From assembly GCA_002364755.1 (NCBI GenBank), contig DEZI01000028.1:138889-202888 (forward strand): a stretch of DNA of 64,000 bases. The letters are read 5' to 3'. The notes beneath the pieces were generated by a model, which was given only the letters and a program-made list of their open reading frames with translations, had not been told where the DNA came from and did not search any database. Shown piece after piece: positions 46,035 through 54,004 of this stretch; the stretch's first letter is position 1, and each line of letters begins with the position of its first letter. Source of the DNA: Stenotrophomonas maltophilia. GTDB taxonomy: Bacteria > Pseudomonadota > Gammaproteobacteria > Xanthomonadales > Xanthomonadaceae. Both the position numbers and the translations under genes were made by a program.

Positions 46035-47078
46035 TCACGCGGCGTGGGCGCAGCCACAGCCGGGGCCATCGGCGCTGATATCGGCATGCACGGTACCGCC
46101 GTGGTCGTGGCCTTCGGCGTCCACCTGCACCGGCATCGGCTGCAGGCCCAGGCGCGCGAACAGGGCAAGGTCGCGCTCGCTTTCCGGGTTGCCGGTGGTC
46201 AGCAGTTTTTCGCCATGGAAGATCGAGTTGGCACCGCCCAGGAAGCACAGCGCCTGCAGCTCGTCACTCATGGCTTCGCGGCCAGCCGACAGCCGCACCA
46301 TCGAACGCGGCATCGCGATGCGTGCCACCGCGATCATCCGCACGAACTCGAACGGGTCCAGTTCCGCGCTGCCATGCAGCGGCGTACCGGCCACCTGCAC
46401 CAGCGCGTTGATCGGCACCGAATCGGGATGCGCCGGCAGCGTGGCCAGCGCCAGCAGCAGGCCGATGCGCTGCGCACGCGTCTCGCCCATGCCGACGATG
46501 CCGCCGCAGCAGGTCTTCAGCCCGGCATCGCGCACGTGGCCCAGCGTATCCAGGCGGTCCTGGTACTGGCGCGTGTGGATGATCGAATCGTAGTAGTCCG
46601 GCGCGGTGTCGAGATTGTGGTTGTAGTAGTCCAGCCCGGCGTCCTTCAACGCGCGCGCCTGCCCGCCACTGAGCATGCCGAGGGTGGCGCAGGTTTCCAG
46701 CCCGAGCGCCTTCACGCCGGCGATCATCGCAGCCACCTTCGGAATGTCGCGGTCCTTCGGCGAACGCCACGCCGCGCCCATGCAGAAGCGCGATGCACCG
46801 GCGGCCTTGGCCTGGCGTGCCTTGGCCAGCACGGCATCGGTATCCATCAGCTTCTGTGCGCTCACGCCCGTGGTGTAGCGCTGCGCCTGCGGGCAATACG
46901 CGCAGTCTTCCGGGCAGCCACCGGTCTTCACCGACAGCAGCGTGGACACCTGCACCTGGGCCGGATCGAAATGCGCGCGATGCACGCTGGCGGCGCGGAA
47001 CAGCAGTTCGGGCAAGGGCAGGTCGAACAGCGCCTGCAGTTCATCGTGCTGCCAATCGTGGCGGGTGGCAGGAGCCAT
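46035..47078 (-). CDS. bioB: Biotin synthase
   Basis: Radical-SAM insertion of sulfur into dethiobiotin. The 347-residue protein has the cluster motif GGCPEDCAYCPQ (CxxxCxxC), YYNHNLDTAPDYY and GGIVGMGET. The C-terminal tail is longer than in E. coli and ends with histidine/glycine/cysteine-rich sequence (GHDHGGTVHADISADGPGCGC). It is the first gene of the operon and lies next to a BirA-like operator. bioA and bioD are not in the window. Confidence 0.97.
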   Translation of the reverse strand: MAPATRHDWQHDELQALFDLPLPELLFRAASVHRAHFDPAQVQVSTLLSVKTGGCPEDCAYCPQAQRYTTGVSAQKLMDTDAVLAKARQAKAAGASRFCMGAAWRSPKDRDIPKVAAMIAGVKALGLETCATLGMLSGGQARALKDAGLDYYNHNLDTAPDYYDSIIHTRQYQDRLDTLGHVRDAGLKTCCGGIVGMGETRAQRIGLLLALATLPAHPDSVPINALVQVAGTPLHGSAELDPFEFVRMIAVARIAMPRSMVRLSAGREAMSDELQALCFLGGANSIFHGEKLLTTGNPESERDLALFARLGLQPMPVQVDAEGHDHGGTVHADISADGPGCGCAHAA

Positions 47079-47136
47079 GGCGGGATCTTGGAGGCGCGTG
47101 GAGCGAGGGCGGCAGTCTGGGCGGGTAGGCGAGGGC

Positions 47137-47168
47137 TGTCAACTATGTTCTAATCTCTATAGTTGACA
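47137..47168. promoter_or_regulatory. Candidate BirA operator of the biotin operon
   Basis: A perfect 10-bp inverted repeat, TGTCAACTAT and ATAGTTGACA, with a 12-base spacer, 59 bases upstream of the bioB start. BirA operators are inverted repeats of related form (TTGT-AAC/GTT-ACAA, spacer about 14-16) in many bacteria. Counting only TGTCAAC/GTTGACA as the half-sites gives an 18-base spacer. It also lies 56 bases before the divergent CbrC-like gene. Confidence 0.6.
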
Positions 47169-47223
47169 GGATATCTGGCCCTGACCGCACCGCTACACTG
47201 GGCCGCCCAGCAGCGGAACTGCC

Positions 47224-47769
47224 ATGGATCTGCCGCGCTTCACCTATCACCCCGATCCGATCGCCACCGGCAACGTGGTGGCCGCCGACACGCCGTGCGT
47301 GTGCTGCGGGGAGTCGCGCGGCTACGTCTACGCCGGCCCGGTCTATGCCGAAGAGGAATACGGGCACGAAATCTGCCCGTGGTGCATCGCCGATGGCTCC
47401 GCGCACGAGCGCCTCGGCGCAATCTTCAGTGATGAGGAAGGCGTCGGTGGTGGTGGCGAGTGGGATGAGGTCGGTGAGGACATCATCGACGAGATCGCGC
47501 AGCGCACCCCGGGCTTCAACGGCTGGCAGCAGGAACAGTGGTGGACCCATTGCGGCGATGCCGCGCAGTTCATCGGCCGTGCCGGTCGCGCCGAACTGGA
47601 AGCGCACAGCGACGCGGCGGTGGCGGCGATCCAGGACAGCACCGGGCTGGATGATGGTCCGCAGTGGCAGCACTTCCTTGCGGCCTTGGACAAGGATGGA
47701 TCACCGACGGCCTACCTGTTCCGCTGCAGGCATTGCGGTGTGGTGGGTGGTTACCAGGATTGCGAATGA
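47224..47769 (+). CDS. CbrC family protein (UPF0167)
   Basis: A 181-residue cytosolic protein. It begins MDLPRFTYHPDPIATGNV and has cysteine pairs in TPCVCCGE and ICPWCIADG and a C-terminal RCRHCG, probably zinc ligands. E. coli CbrC is induced by CreB and affects colicin E2 tolerance; the molecular role is unknown. The gene shares the region with bioB, divergently. The family assignment is good. Confidence 0.87.
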   Translation: MDLPRFTYHPDPIATGNVVAADTPCVCCGESRGYVYAGPVYAEEEYGHEICPWCIADGSAHERLGAIFSDEEGVGGGGEWDEVGEDIIDEIAQRTPGFNGWQQEQWWTHCGDAAQFIGRAGRAELEAHSDAAVAAIQDSTGLDDGPQWQHFLAALDKDGSPTAYLFRCRHCGVVGGYQDCE

Positions 47770-47823
47770 CGGAAGCGCGCGGGTTGCGGGAGCCTGCGAA
47801 GCAAAGGCATCGGCCAGCCGCAA

Positions 47824-48456
47824 TCATCTCCGGCGCGGCCGGACCGACACATGCGGATGGTCCGGTACATGCCAGCGCCAAGGGAAGTCCACCGCGCGAC
47901 TGATGCCGATGCGTGGCCCTACCACCGGCGACGGCGGTGGCGGCGTGCCATCACAGACTATGACGACACCACGGTCTGCAGTGACCAGGTCTGCGCCATC
48001 CAGATCGCGCGTGATGCCAAATGCTTGGGACAGCTTGCCCGGTCCGCTCGCCAGATCGCGATCGCGCTTGGCCGCGGGCCGCGCGGCTTGCATGGCGCCA
48101 ATGCCGGACACCGGCTCGGCCGCTCTGAGCAGCACGCCCACACCCTCACCCGCCTCGCCACAGACCGCGTTGCTGCCCCAGTGCATGCCGTAGGTGAAAT
48201 AGACATACAGATGACCCGCCTCACCGAACATGGTGGCATTGCGTGCCGTCTGGCCACGATAGGAGTGCGCGGCGGGATCCTCACTGCCTGCATAGGCCTC
48301 AACCTCGACGATGCGCGCGGCGCGGCCATCGTCACGCACGATCAGCTTGTTGAGAAGCTGCGGCGCCACGACGGTTGGATGCCGGCGATAGAACTCACGG
48401 GACATCACCGTCCAGCCGCCAGACAACCAGTCGAGGGTGGTGGGTCCGGGGCGCAT
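47824..48456 (-). CDS. DNA-3-methyladenine glycosylase (AAG/Mpg family)
   Basis: A 210-residue base-excision enzyme that removes alkylated purines from DNA. Motifs: VEVEAYAGSEDPAAHSYRGQTARNATMFG with the catalytic glutamate, HLYVYFTYGMHWGSNAVCG, GVLLRAAEP and LASGPGKLSQAFGI. The C terminus VGPRIGISRAVDFPWRWHV is typical. Start at 48456 lies eight bases after the small membrane protein gene; an alternative ATG at 48405 (MSREFYRR) would be closer to the usual N terminus. Confidence 0.94.
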   Translation of the reverse strand: MRPGPTTLDWLSGGWTVMSREFYRRHPTVVAPQLLNKLIVRDDGRAARIVEVEAYAGSEDPAAHSYRGQTARNATMFGEAGHLYVYFTYGMHWGSNAVCGEAGEGVGVLLRAAEPVSGIGAMQAARPAAKRDRDLASGPGKLSQAFGITRDLDGADLVTADRGVVIVCDGTPPPPSPVVGPRIGISRAVDFPWRWHVPDHPHVSVRPRRR

Positions 48457-48464
48457 TGCGTCGA

Positions 48465-48623
48465 TCAGGGTTTGGCCTGTTCGTTCTGGATCTTCTCTGC
48501 TTCCTTCTGCAGCCCCGCGTCGTGGGTCTCGCCCTGTTTGACGTACCAGAGCAGGCTGGGCAAGGCCATGGCCAGCAGGCCAACGACCAGCACGATGACA
48601 ACGATCCGGGTCCGCTTGTTCAT
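48465..48623 (-). CDS. Small single-helix membrane protein
   Basis: A 52-residue protein, MNKRTRIVVIVLVVGLLAMA..., with a basic N terminus, one membrane helix (about 7-27) and a charged helical tail (HDAGLQKEAEKIQNEQAKP). It is too short for automatic calling in a longer frame. It lies just upstream of the glycosylase gene and may be cotranscribed. Function unknown. Confidence 0.6.
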   Translation of the reverse strand: MNKRTRIVVIVLVVGLLAMALPSLLWYVKQGETHDAGLQKEAEKIQNEQAKP

Positions 48624-48783
48624 GTAGAGTCCGAAGAGGTGATACAGACCGCGCACGCTAGCAGCGGAAATGTGCAGCGGCCGTGTCGAAGCCATTCCCC
48701 GGGAAGCGGACAAGCGGCATCCTGACCACAGCATGGGCCGACGTCTGATGCCATCGTGGAGTGGCTGCACGCAGACTCGGCGA

Positions 48784-49470
48784 ATGCTGAAGACGATCTT
48801 TCTGTGCACCGTCGCGTCGGGATTGCGCGCGCTGCTGCCACTGCGCTGTCTGGTCTGCGATGACCCTGGCCACGACGGGCTGGATCTGTGTGCCGCCTGT
48901 CTGGCCGATATCCCTTGGTCCGGCCGCGCCTGCCTGCGCTGTGCACTGCCATTACCGGACAATGCACTGCCGGTCTGTGGCACCTGCCGCGAGGAGCCGC
49001 CGCCACAGGCGGCCACCCATGCCAGCCTGCTGTACCTGCCGCCGGTGGACCAGCTGCTGGTGCGCTACAAATTCCATCAGGACCTGGCCGCTGGCCGACT
49101 GCTTGCGCAGTTGATGCAGCGCGGTCCGCCACCGTGGGCGTGCCCGCCACTGGTGCCCGTGCCGCTGCATCTGCGTCGGTTGCGCCAGCGCGGCTATGAC
49201 CAGGCGGGGGAGCTGTGCCGGTTGCTGCGGCAGCCGGTATGGCGTGGCCTGTACCGGCGCCGGCATACCGCACCGCAGTCGGAGCGCAGCGCCGAGCAGC
49301 GCCGCGATAATCTGTTCGACGCCTTCGGTGTGCGTGGTGCAGTGCCACCCCGCCTGACCGTGGTGGACGATGTAATGACCACCGGCAGCACGGTGCTGGA
49401 AGTGGCGGAAACGCTGCGGCTGGTGGGGGCGGCAGAGGTGCGCGTATGGGTGTGCGCACGGGTGCCGTGA
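48784..49470 (+). CDS. comF: ComF family phosphoribosyltransferase-like protein
   Basis: A 228-residue protein linked to DNA uptake in competent bacteria. A four-cysteine zinc finger at the N terminus (CLVCDD...CAAC, CLRC...CGTC) is followed by a type I phosphoribosyltransferase fold with the PRPP loop LTVVDDVMTTGSTVLE. The middle contains LVPVPLHLRRLRQRGYDQAGEL, conserved in ComF. Frame is open from 48670, but ATG at 48784 gives a normal N terminus. Confidence 0.9.
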   Translation: MLKTIFLCTVASGLRALLPLRCLVCDDPGHDGLDLCAACLADIPWSGRACLRCALPLPDNALPVCGTCREEPPPQAATHASLLYLPPVDQLLVRYKFHQDLAAGRLLAQLMQRGPPPWACPPLVPVPLHLRRLRQRGYDQAGELCRLLRQPVWRGLYRRRHTAPQSERSAEQRRDNLFDAFGVRGAVPPRLTVVDDVMTTGSTVLEVAETLRLVGAAEVRVWVCARVP

Positions 49471-49479
49471 TGCGTTCCG

Positions 49480-49547
49480 GTGGAGTCGACCGTTGGTCGA
49501 CTGCCAGCCGATGTGGATAAGGCCAGTCGACCAACGGTCGACTCTAC
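49480..49547. repeat. Pair of inverted SMAG-type REP elements, GTCGACC subtype
   Basis: A forward copy with a GTGG head (49480-49502) and a reversed GTAG copy (49525-49547), both with palindromes around AGTCGACC-N3-GGTCGACT. Confidence 0.85.
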
Positions 49548-49605
49548 CCAGCCTCTACGATGCGGGCGCTAGGATGGGGCACGGAACCTGATCGAAGGAG
49601 TGTTC

Positions 49606-49698
49606 ATGCATTTTCCCGGATCTTCCTCTTCACCGCTGTTGTCGGCCGACGGCCGCCGCGGGTTGGTGCCGGCACTGAATTCGGGGACGCTGGCGTGA
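49606..49698 (+). CDS. Leader-like small ORF upstream of SecD-head lipoprotein
   Basis: A 30-codon frame starting MHFPGSSSSPLLSADG. It has an excellent ribosome site (GAAGGAG, seven to eight bases before the ATG) and a TAGGAT -10-like box at 49570-49575, while the following lipoprotein GTG start has none. Its TGA overlaps that start as GTGA, so it may drive translational coupling. There is no recognisable family. It could also be the true 5' end of the transcript without a functional peptide. Confidence 0.45.
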   Translation: MHFPGSSSSPLLSADGRRGLVPALNSGTLA

Positions 49699-50165
49699 GG
49701 GCCGCGCTACCGTTGTTGCTGGGCGCGGCGCTGGCCCTGACCGGATGCATGCCGGCGGCAACGCCTGAGGCAATGACGGGTCCGGCGCACGCACCGCGTC
49801 CGGGCGTCGACGTACGCCTGAGCGCGGTCGACGCGGCCGGCAAGGGATCGCCCGCGCAGTGGCAGGGCGCGACGCTCACCCTGCGCGAGCCGCCGATCGC
49901 CAGCAGCGCCGACATCGCCGATGTGCGCTATGTACTGGACCAGGCCAATCAACCTGGCCTGCAGATCCGCTATCGGCCGGAGGCACGCCAGCGCATCCAC
50001 GATGGCACGGAGGCTCTGGTCGGCCAGCGTGCAGCCATCAGTGTGGATGGCCGCGTGGTGATGGTGGCGACGGTGGCGGGACCGTTTGGTGAATCGATGA
50101 TGCTCAGTGGGCTGCCCAGCGTGGCCGAAGCGCAGGCGCTGGAGAAGCACATCACCGGCCATTGA
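49695..50165 (+). CDS. Lipoprotein with SecD P1-head-like domain
   Basis: A 156-residue lipoprotein with lipobox LTGC (Cys about 17). Residues 85-156 resemble the head subdomain of SecD P1: LVGQRAAISVDGRVVMVATVAGPFG and then MLSGLPSVAEAQALEKHI, matching the pattern GkrlAivlDg...GnfteeAqalA. SecD itself has many membrane helices; this is only the periplasmic piece on a lipid anchor. Start is GTG at 49695; the open frame extends to 49560. Its role in secretion or inhibition is unknown. Confidence 0.7.
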   Translation: MRAALPLLLGAALALTGCMPAATPEAMTGPAHAPRPGVDVRLSAVDAAGKGSPAQWQGATLTLREPPIASSADIADVRYVLDQANQPGLQIRYRPEARQRIHDGTEALVGQRAAISVDGRVVMVATVAGPFGESMMLSGLPSVAEAQALEKHITGH

Positions 50166-50198
50166 TCGGCGCGCCGAAACCCTCGCGGTGCGCACGGA

Positions 50199-50221
50199 GG
50201 TCGACCACGGTCGACCGCTAC
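50199..50221 (-). repeat. SMAG-type REP element at the end of the MFS gene
   Basis: A reversed copy of the GTCGACC subtype. Its GTAG head contains the TAG stop codon of the leftward MFS transporter gene. Confidence 0.75.
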
Positions 50222-51996
50222 CGGGCAAACCGCGCTTCGATCTCCTCCAGCGACTTGCCCTTGGTTTCCGGCAGCCACATCGCGGCTACCAGGAAGAACA
50301 CGAACGTGCAGCCGGCCCAGAACAGGAACATGCTTGCGTAGCCATAGTGGCCGACGGTGGGCAGGAACAGCGCCGCGATGGTGGTGGACACGAACTGGTT
50401 GATCAGCAGTGCGATGCTCATGCCGTTGGAGCGGATGCGGTTGGGCATCAGCTCCGACAGCGCCAGCCACACGCAGACACCGGGGCCGACCGCGAAGAAC
50501 GCCACGAACACCAGGATGCAGGCGGCCACCGCCCAGCCATGGGCCGGCGGCGGCACGGGGCCTATGCGCGCCTGTTCGATGCGCAGCGGTGCCTGCGCGG
50601 CGCTGCCCGGGTCGGCGAAGGGGTTCAGGTGCAGGTGGCGGAAGAAGGCACCGATGACGCTGTCCGCCTGCACGGTGCCGGTGCGTTCGATGCGCAGTTC
50701 GCGGTCACCCAGGTTGTCGCTGCGCAGGGCGCGCACGTTGGTGAAATCACCATAGGCATAGGACACGGTCAGCTGCAGGGGCCGGCCCTCGCTGTCCGTG
50801 CCGCCCGCCAGGCGCTGCCACTGCGCGTCATCCAGCACCAGCTGCAGACCGTCGCCACTGACTGCGGCCTGCAGCTGGTGCTGCACGTCGGCGCGGCCGC
50901 GCTCGGCCTGGAAGAACAGCGTGGCGGCGGCCAGCAGGGCCACGCAGATGCCGCCGCTGCCCAGCATCAGCAGGAACTTGCGGCCCTTGCGGTCGACCAG
51001 CAGCAGGGCGACCACGGTCATCACCGCGTTGAGCAGCTTGATCGCCACGTCGGCGCCGTTGGCCACCGAGCCGGACAGGCCGGCCTGGTTGAGGATGTTG
51101 ACCGCGTAAGCCAGCACCGAGTTGATGCCGGTGGCCTGGGTGCAGGCCAGCACCACGCAGGCCAGCAGGAACGGCACCACATAGCGGCGGCTGAGCAGCG
51201 GATCGCGGCGACCGTCGCTGCTGCTCGATTCCGGTGCCTGGATCTGCGCCAGCGTGGCCTCCACGTCGGCAGCGGGCAGTACGCGCTGCAGGCTGCGGCG
51301 CGCATCCTCCACGCGACCCCGGCGCACCAGCCAGCGGGGTGATTCGGACAGCCAGAAGATGCCGGCACAGAACAGCAGGCCCGGTGCCAGGCAGCTCCAG
51401 AAGATGGTGCGCCAGGCGTGGTCCTTCACCACGAACAGTTCCTGCGCCTGCTGCGCCAGCGGCAGCGAACGCACGGCCTCGGCGGCGGCGTCCACGGCAT
51501 GCGCCTGGTGCAGGCCGATGAGGGCGGCCAGGACCAGGCCGATGGTCAGCAGCAGCTGGAACATGGCGGCGCCGCGTCCGCGTCGTTCGGGGCTGAGCAC
51601 TTCGGCCAGGTACAGCGGCACCACCACGCCGATCAGGCCGCCACTGACGCCCTGCAGCAGGCGGCCGAGCAGCAGCGGCGTATAGCCCGAGGCCAGCGCC
51701 ATGATCGGGATGGAGGCGGTGAACAGCAGGCCGGCCAGCAGCATCGCGCTGCGGCGGCCGATCAGGTCGGCCACCATGCCAGCGAACAGCGAGGACAGCA
51801 CGCTGCCCAGCAGCACCGCGGCGACGACGAAACCGAGCTGCTGGCTGCTGAGCTGCCAGGCGTGGCTGGCAGTGGCTTCGAGGTAGGGCAGGGCGCCGGC
51901 GATGATGCCGATGTCGATGCCGTACAGCAGGCCGCCGAGGCCGCCGATGAACAGCAGGTAGCGTACGGGCCAGCGCGGGGCGGTGCGTGCAGTCAT
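50218..51996 (-). CDS. Sugar-porter MFS transporter, probable GalNAc permease (AgaP-like)
   Basis: A 592-residue inner-membrane symporter of the sugar porter family, likely bringing N-acetylgalactosamine into the cytoplasm. Signatures: GLLYGIDIGIIAGALPYLE, ADLIGRRSAML, LLLGRLLQGVSGGLIGVVVPLYLAEVLSPERRG, GINSVLAYAVNIL and the C-terminal LPETKGKSLEEIE. It is about 100 residues longer than usual because of an insertion at about residues 360-480, between two helices, predicted extracytoplasmic. It is the last gene of the leftward aga operon, 73 bases after the deacetylase, with a REP in the gap. Confidence 0.88.
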   Translation of the reverse strand: MTARTAPRWPVRYLLFIGGLGGLLYGIDIGIIAGALPYLEATASHAWQLSSQQLGFVVAAVLLGSVLSSLFAGMVADLIGRRSAMLLAGLLFTASIPIMALASGYTPLLLGRLLQGVSGGLIGVVVPLYLAEVLSPERRGRGAAMFQLLLTIGLVLAALIGLHQAHAVDAAAEAVRSLPLAQQAQELFVVKDHAWRTIFWSCLAPGLLFCAGIFWLSESPRWLVRRGRVEDARRSLQRVLPAADVEATLAQIQAPESSSSDGRRDPLLSRRYVVPFLLACVVLACTQATGINSVLAYAVNILNQAGLSGSVANGADVAIKLLNAVMTVVALLLVDRKGRKFLLMLGSGGICVALLAAATLFFQAERGRADVQHQLQAAVSGDGLQLVLDDAQWQRLAGGTDSEGRPLQLTVSYAYGDFTNVRALRSDNLGDRELRIERTGTVQADSVIGAFFRHLHLNPFADPGSAAQAPLRIEQARIGPVPPPAHGWAVAACILVFVAFFAVGPGVCVWLALSELMPNRIRSNGMSIALLINQFVSTTIAALFLPTVGHYGYASMFLFWAGCTFVFFLVAAMWLPETKGKSLEEIEARFAR

Positions 51997-52010
51997 CGAC
52001 AGGTTCCCAG

Positions 52011-52033
52011 GTAGCGCCAGGCCATGCCCGGCG
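52011..52033 (+). repeat. SMAG-type REP element, degenerate
   Basis: A forward copy reading GTAGCGCCAGGC-CAT-GCCCGGCG; one base change (A for G) makes the stem imperfect. It sits within the leftward operon between the permease and the deacetylase. Confidence 0.8.
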
Positions 52034-52069
52034 ACGTTTCAATGCGGCGTTCCGGCTGCACGGCGTGCA

Positions 52070-53197
52070 TCAGGCGTGTGCAGCGTTCAGATCGACGACC
52101 TGCCCGCCCACCACCACCTGCTGCAGGCGCAGTCCGGCGTCCAGCACCACCAGGTCGGCACGGGCGTCGGGCGCGATGCGGCCGCGATCGTCTAGGCCCA
52201 GGTAGGCGGCGGGGAAGGTGGAGACACGTTGCGAGGCATCGGCCAGGTCCAGGCCCACCTGCACCAGGTTGCGCAGTGCCTGGTCCATGGTCAGCGCACT
52301 GCCGGCCAGCGAGCCGGTGGCCAGGCGCACGCAGCCGCCGCACTTGTGCACGCGCTGTTCGCCCAGCGCGTATTCGCCATCAGGCATGCCGGTGGCGGAC
52401 GTGGCATCGGTCACCGCGTACAGGCGCGGGATCGCGCGGGCGGCCAGCCGGATCACGCCGGGGTGGATGTGCTGCAGGTCGGGAATGATCTCGGCGTATT
52501 GCGCATGTGCCAGCGCAGCGGCGGCAATGCCCGGGCGGTAGTGGTCGACGCCGGTCATGCCGTTGAACAGATGGGTGAATCCGGACGCACCGGCCTGCAA
52601 TGCGGCGACGCCTTCTTCGTAGGTGCCGGCACTGTGGCCCAGCTGCACGCGGATGCCCATCGCCGCCAGCGCGGGAATCAGCGCGGTGTGCTCGCCGATT
52701 TCCGGTGCCAGGGTCATCACCCGGATCGGTGCCAGCGCGTGCAGCTGCTGCACCAGCGCCAGCGTCGCCTCGATCGTGCGGTTGGGCTGTGCGCCCAGCC
52801 GCTGCGGGCTGATGAAGGGGCCTTCCAGATGCACGCCGACGATGCTGGCCGCCTCGGCATCGGGGGATGCCATCGTCGCGGCCACGCCCTGCAGCGCATG
52901 CTCGATCTCGTCCAGGCCGGCGGTCATGGTGGTCGCCAGCAGGGTGGTGGTGCCGAAGCGCAGGTGGGTGCGGGCGATGGTGCGGGCCACGTCGCCGCCC
53001 TGCATCAGGTCCACGCCGGCCGCGCCGTGCACGTGCAGGTCGATGAAGCCGGGCAGGATCACCGGCAGCTGCAGGTCCTCGGCGCCGCTGTGGTCATCCA
53101 CCTGCAGCTGGCGGATGTGCGAATCGAACTGGACGTGGCCACGGCGCCAGCCCAGCGGGGTAAGGATGCGGCCGTGCAGGCGGCGGGTGTCGGTCAT
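52070..53197 (-). CDS. nagA: N-acetylgalactosamine/glucosamine-6-phosphate deacetylase (AgaA/NagA type)
   Basis: Removes acetate from GalNAc-6-phosphate (or GlcNAc-6-phosphate). The 375-residue amidohydrolase has metal histidines in FIDLHVHGAAG (His55, His57), the glutamate in HLEGPFISPQ and the catalytic aspartate in VTDATSATGMPDGEY. In this context (AgaS, AgaZ, ROK kinase) the substrate is most likely GalNAc-6-phosphate. Its start overlaps the stop of the DeoR regulator by four bases. Sequence alone does not separate AgaA from NagA. Confidence 0.92.
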   Translation of the reverse strand: MTDTRRLHGRILTPLGWRRGHVQFDSHIRQLQVDDHSGAEDLQLPVILPGFIDLHVHGAAGVDLMQGGDVARTIARTHLRFGTTTLLATTMTAGLDEIEHALQGVAATMASPDAEAASIVGVHLEGPFISPQRLGAQPNRTIEATLALVQQLHALAPIRVMTLAPEIGEHTALIPALAAMGIRVQLGHSAGTYEEGVAALQAGASGFTHLFNGMTGVDHYRPGIAAAALAHAQYAEIIPDLQHIHPGVIRLAARAIPRLYAVTDATSATGMPDGEYALGEQRVHKCGGCVRLATGSLAGSALTMDQALRNLVQVGLDLADASQRVSTFPAAYLGLDDRGRIAPDARADLVVLDAGLRLQQVVVGGQVVDLNAAHA

Positions 53198-53970
53198 GGC
53201 GGTGTCTCGGCGATGATCACTTCGATGCCCAGCCGCTGCAGCCCCTCGCGGGTGGCATCGTCGATGCCGGCGTCGGTGATGATGGCGTGGATCTGGTCCA
53301 GGAGCGCGATGCGGTGCAGGCTGACGCGGCCGAACTTGGAGGCGTCGGTGAGCACCACGATGCGGCGCGCGCGCTCGACCATGCGGTGGTTGAGGCGGGC
53401 TTCGGCTTCATCGTGGGTGGTCAGGCCGAACTGCAGGTCCAGGCCATCCACGCCCAGGAACAGGGTGTCGAAGCTGTAGGAGTTGAGGCTGGCTTCGGCC
53501 TGGCTGCCCTGCAGCGACAACGACTGCTGGCGCAGCAGGCCTCCGGTCAGCAGCACGGTGATGCCCGGCGCGTTGGCCAGTTCCCAGGCGATGTTCAGGC
53601 CGTTGGTCATCACCGTCACGTCGCGATGGCCGCGCAGGTGGCGGGCCAGGGTCATCGTGGTCGAGCCGGAGTCGATGATGATGTTGTCGCCGGCCTGCAC
53701 CAGCCGCGCCGCGGCGGTGCCGATGGACTCCTTCAGCGGCAGGTTCAGCGCATCCTTTTCATGGATGTCCTGTTCCTGCGGCGGCGTGCGCACCAGGGTG
53801 GCGCCACCGTGGGTACGGGTGGCCAGGCCCTGCGACTCGAAGTGGGTGAGATCGGCACGGATGGTCACCGCCGACACGCCGAAGCGCTCGACCAGATCGG
53901 CCACCTGCACCGAGCCATGCTCGATCAGCAGCTGCAGGATCTGTTGCCGGCGGGAGCGGGTGTTGCGCAT
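53194..53970 (-). CDS. agaR: DeoR-family repressor of the aga locus (AgaR-like)
   Basis: A 258-residue regulator. The N-terminal winged helix includes ILQLLIEHGSVQVADLVERFGVSAVTIRADLTHFESQG, the DeoR signature. The sensor domain carries IIIDSGSTT and LTGGLLRQQSLSLQG, which bind a sugar phosphate in this family. Start at 53970 has a GAGAG site six bases upstream; an ATG six bases earlier is less well placed. It lies inside the operon, so it should autoregulate. The effector is probably GalN-6-P or tagatose-6-P. Confidence 0.88.
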   Translation of the reverse strand: MRNTRSRRQQILQLLIEHGSVQVADLVERFGVSAVTIRADLTHFESQGLATRTHGGATLVRTPPQEQDIHEKDALNLPLKESIGTAAARLVQAGDNIIIDSGSTTMTLARHLRGHRDVTVMTNGLNIAWELANAPGITVLLTGGLLRQQSLSLQGSQAEASLNSYSFDTLFLGVDGLDLQFGLTTHDEAEARLNHRMVERARRIVVLTDASKFGRVSLHRIALLDQIHAIITDAGIDDATREGLQRLGIEVIIAETPP

Positions 53971-54004
53971 GGCCATCTCTCGGTTTCGTCAGGAAAGGTG
54001 GAGA

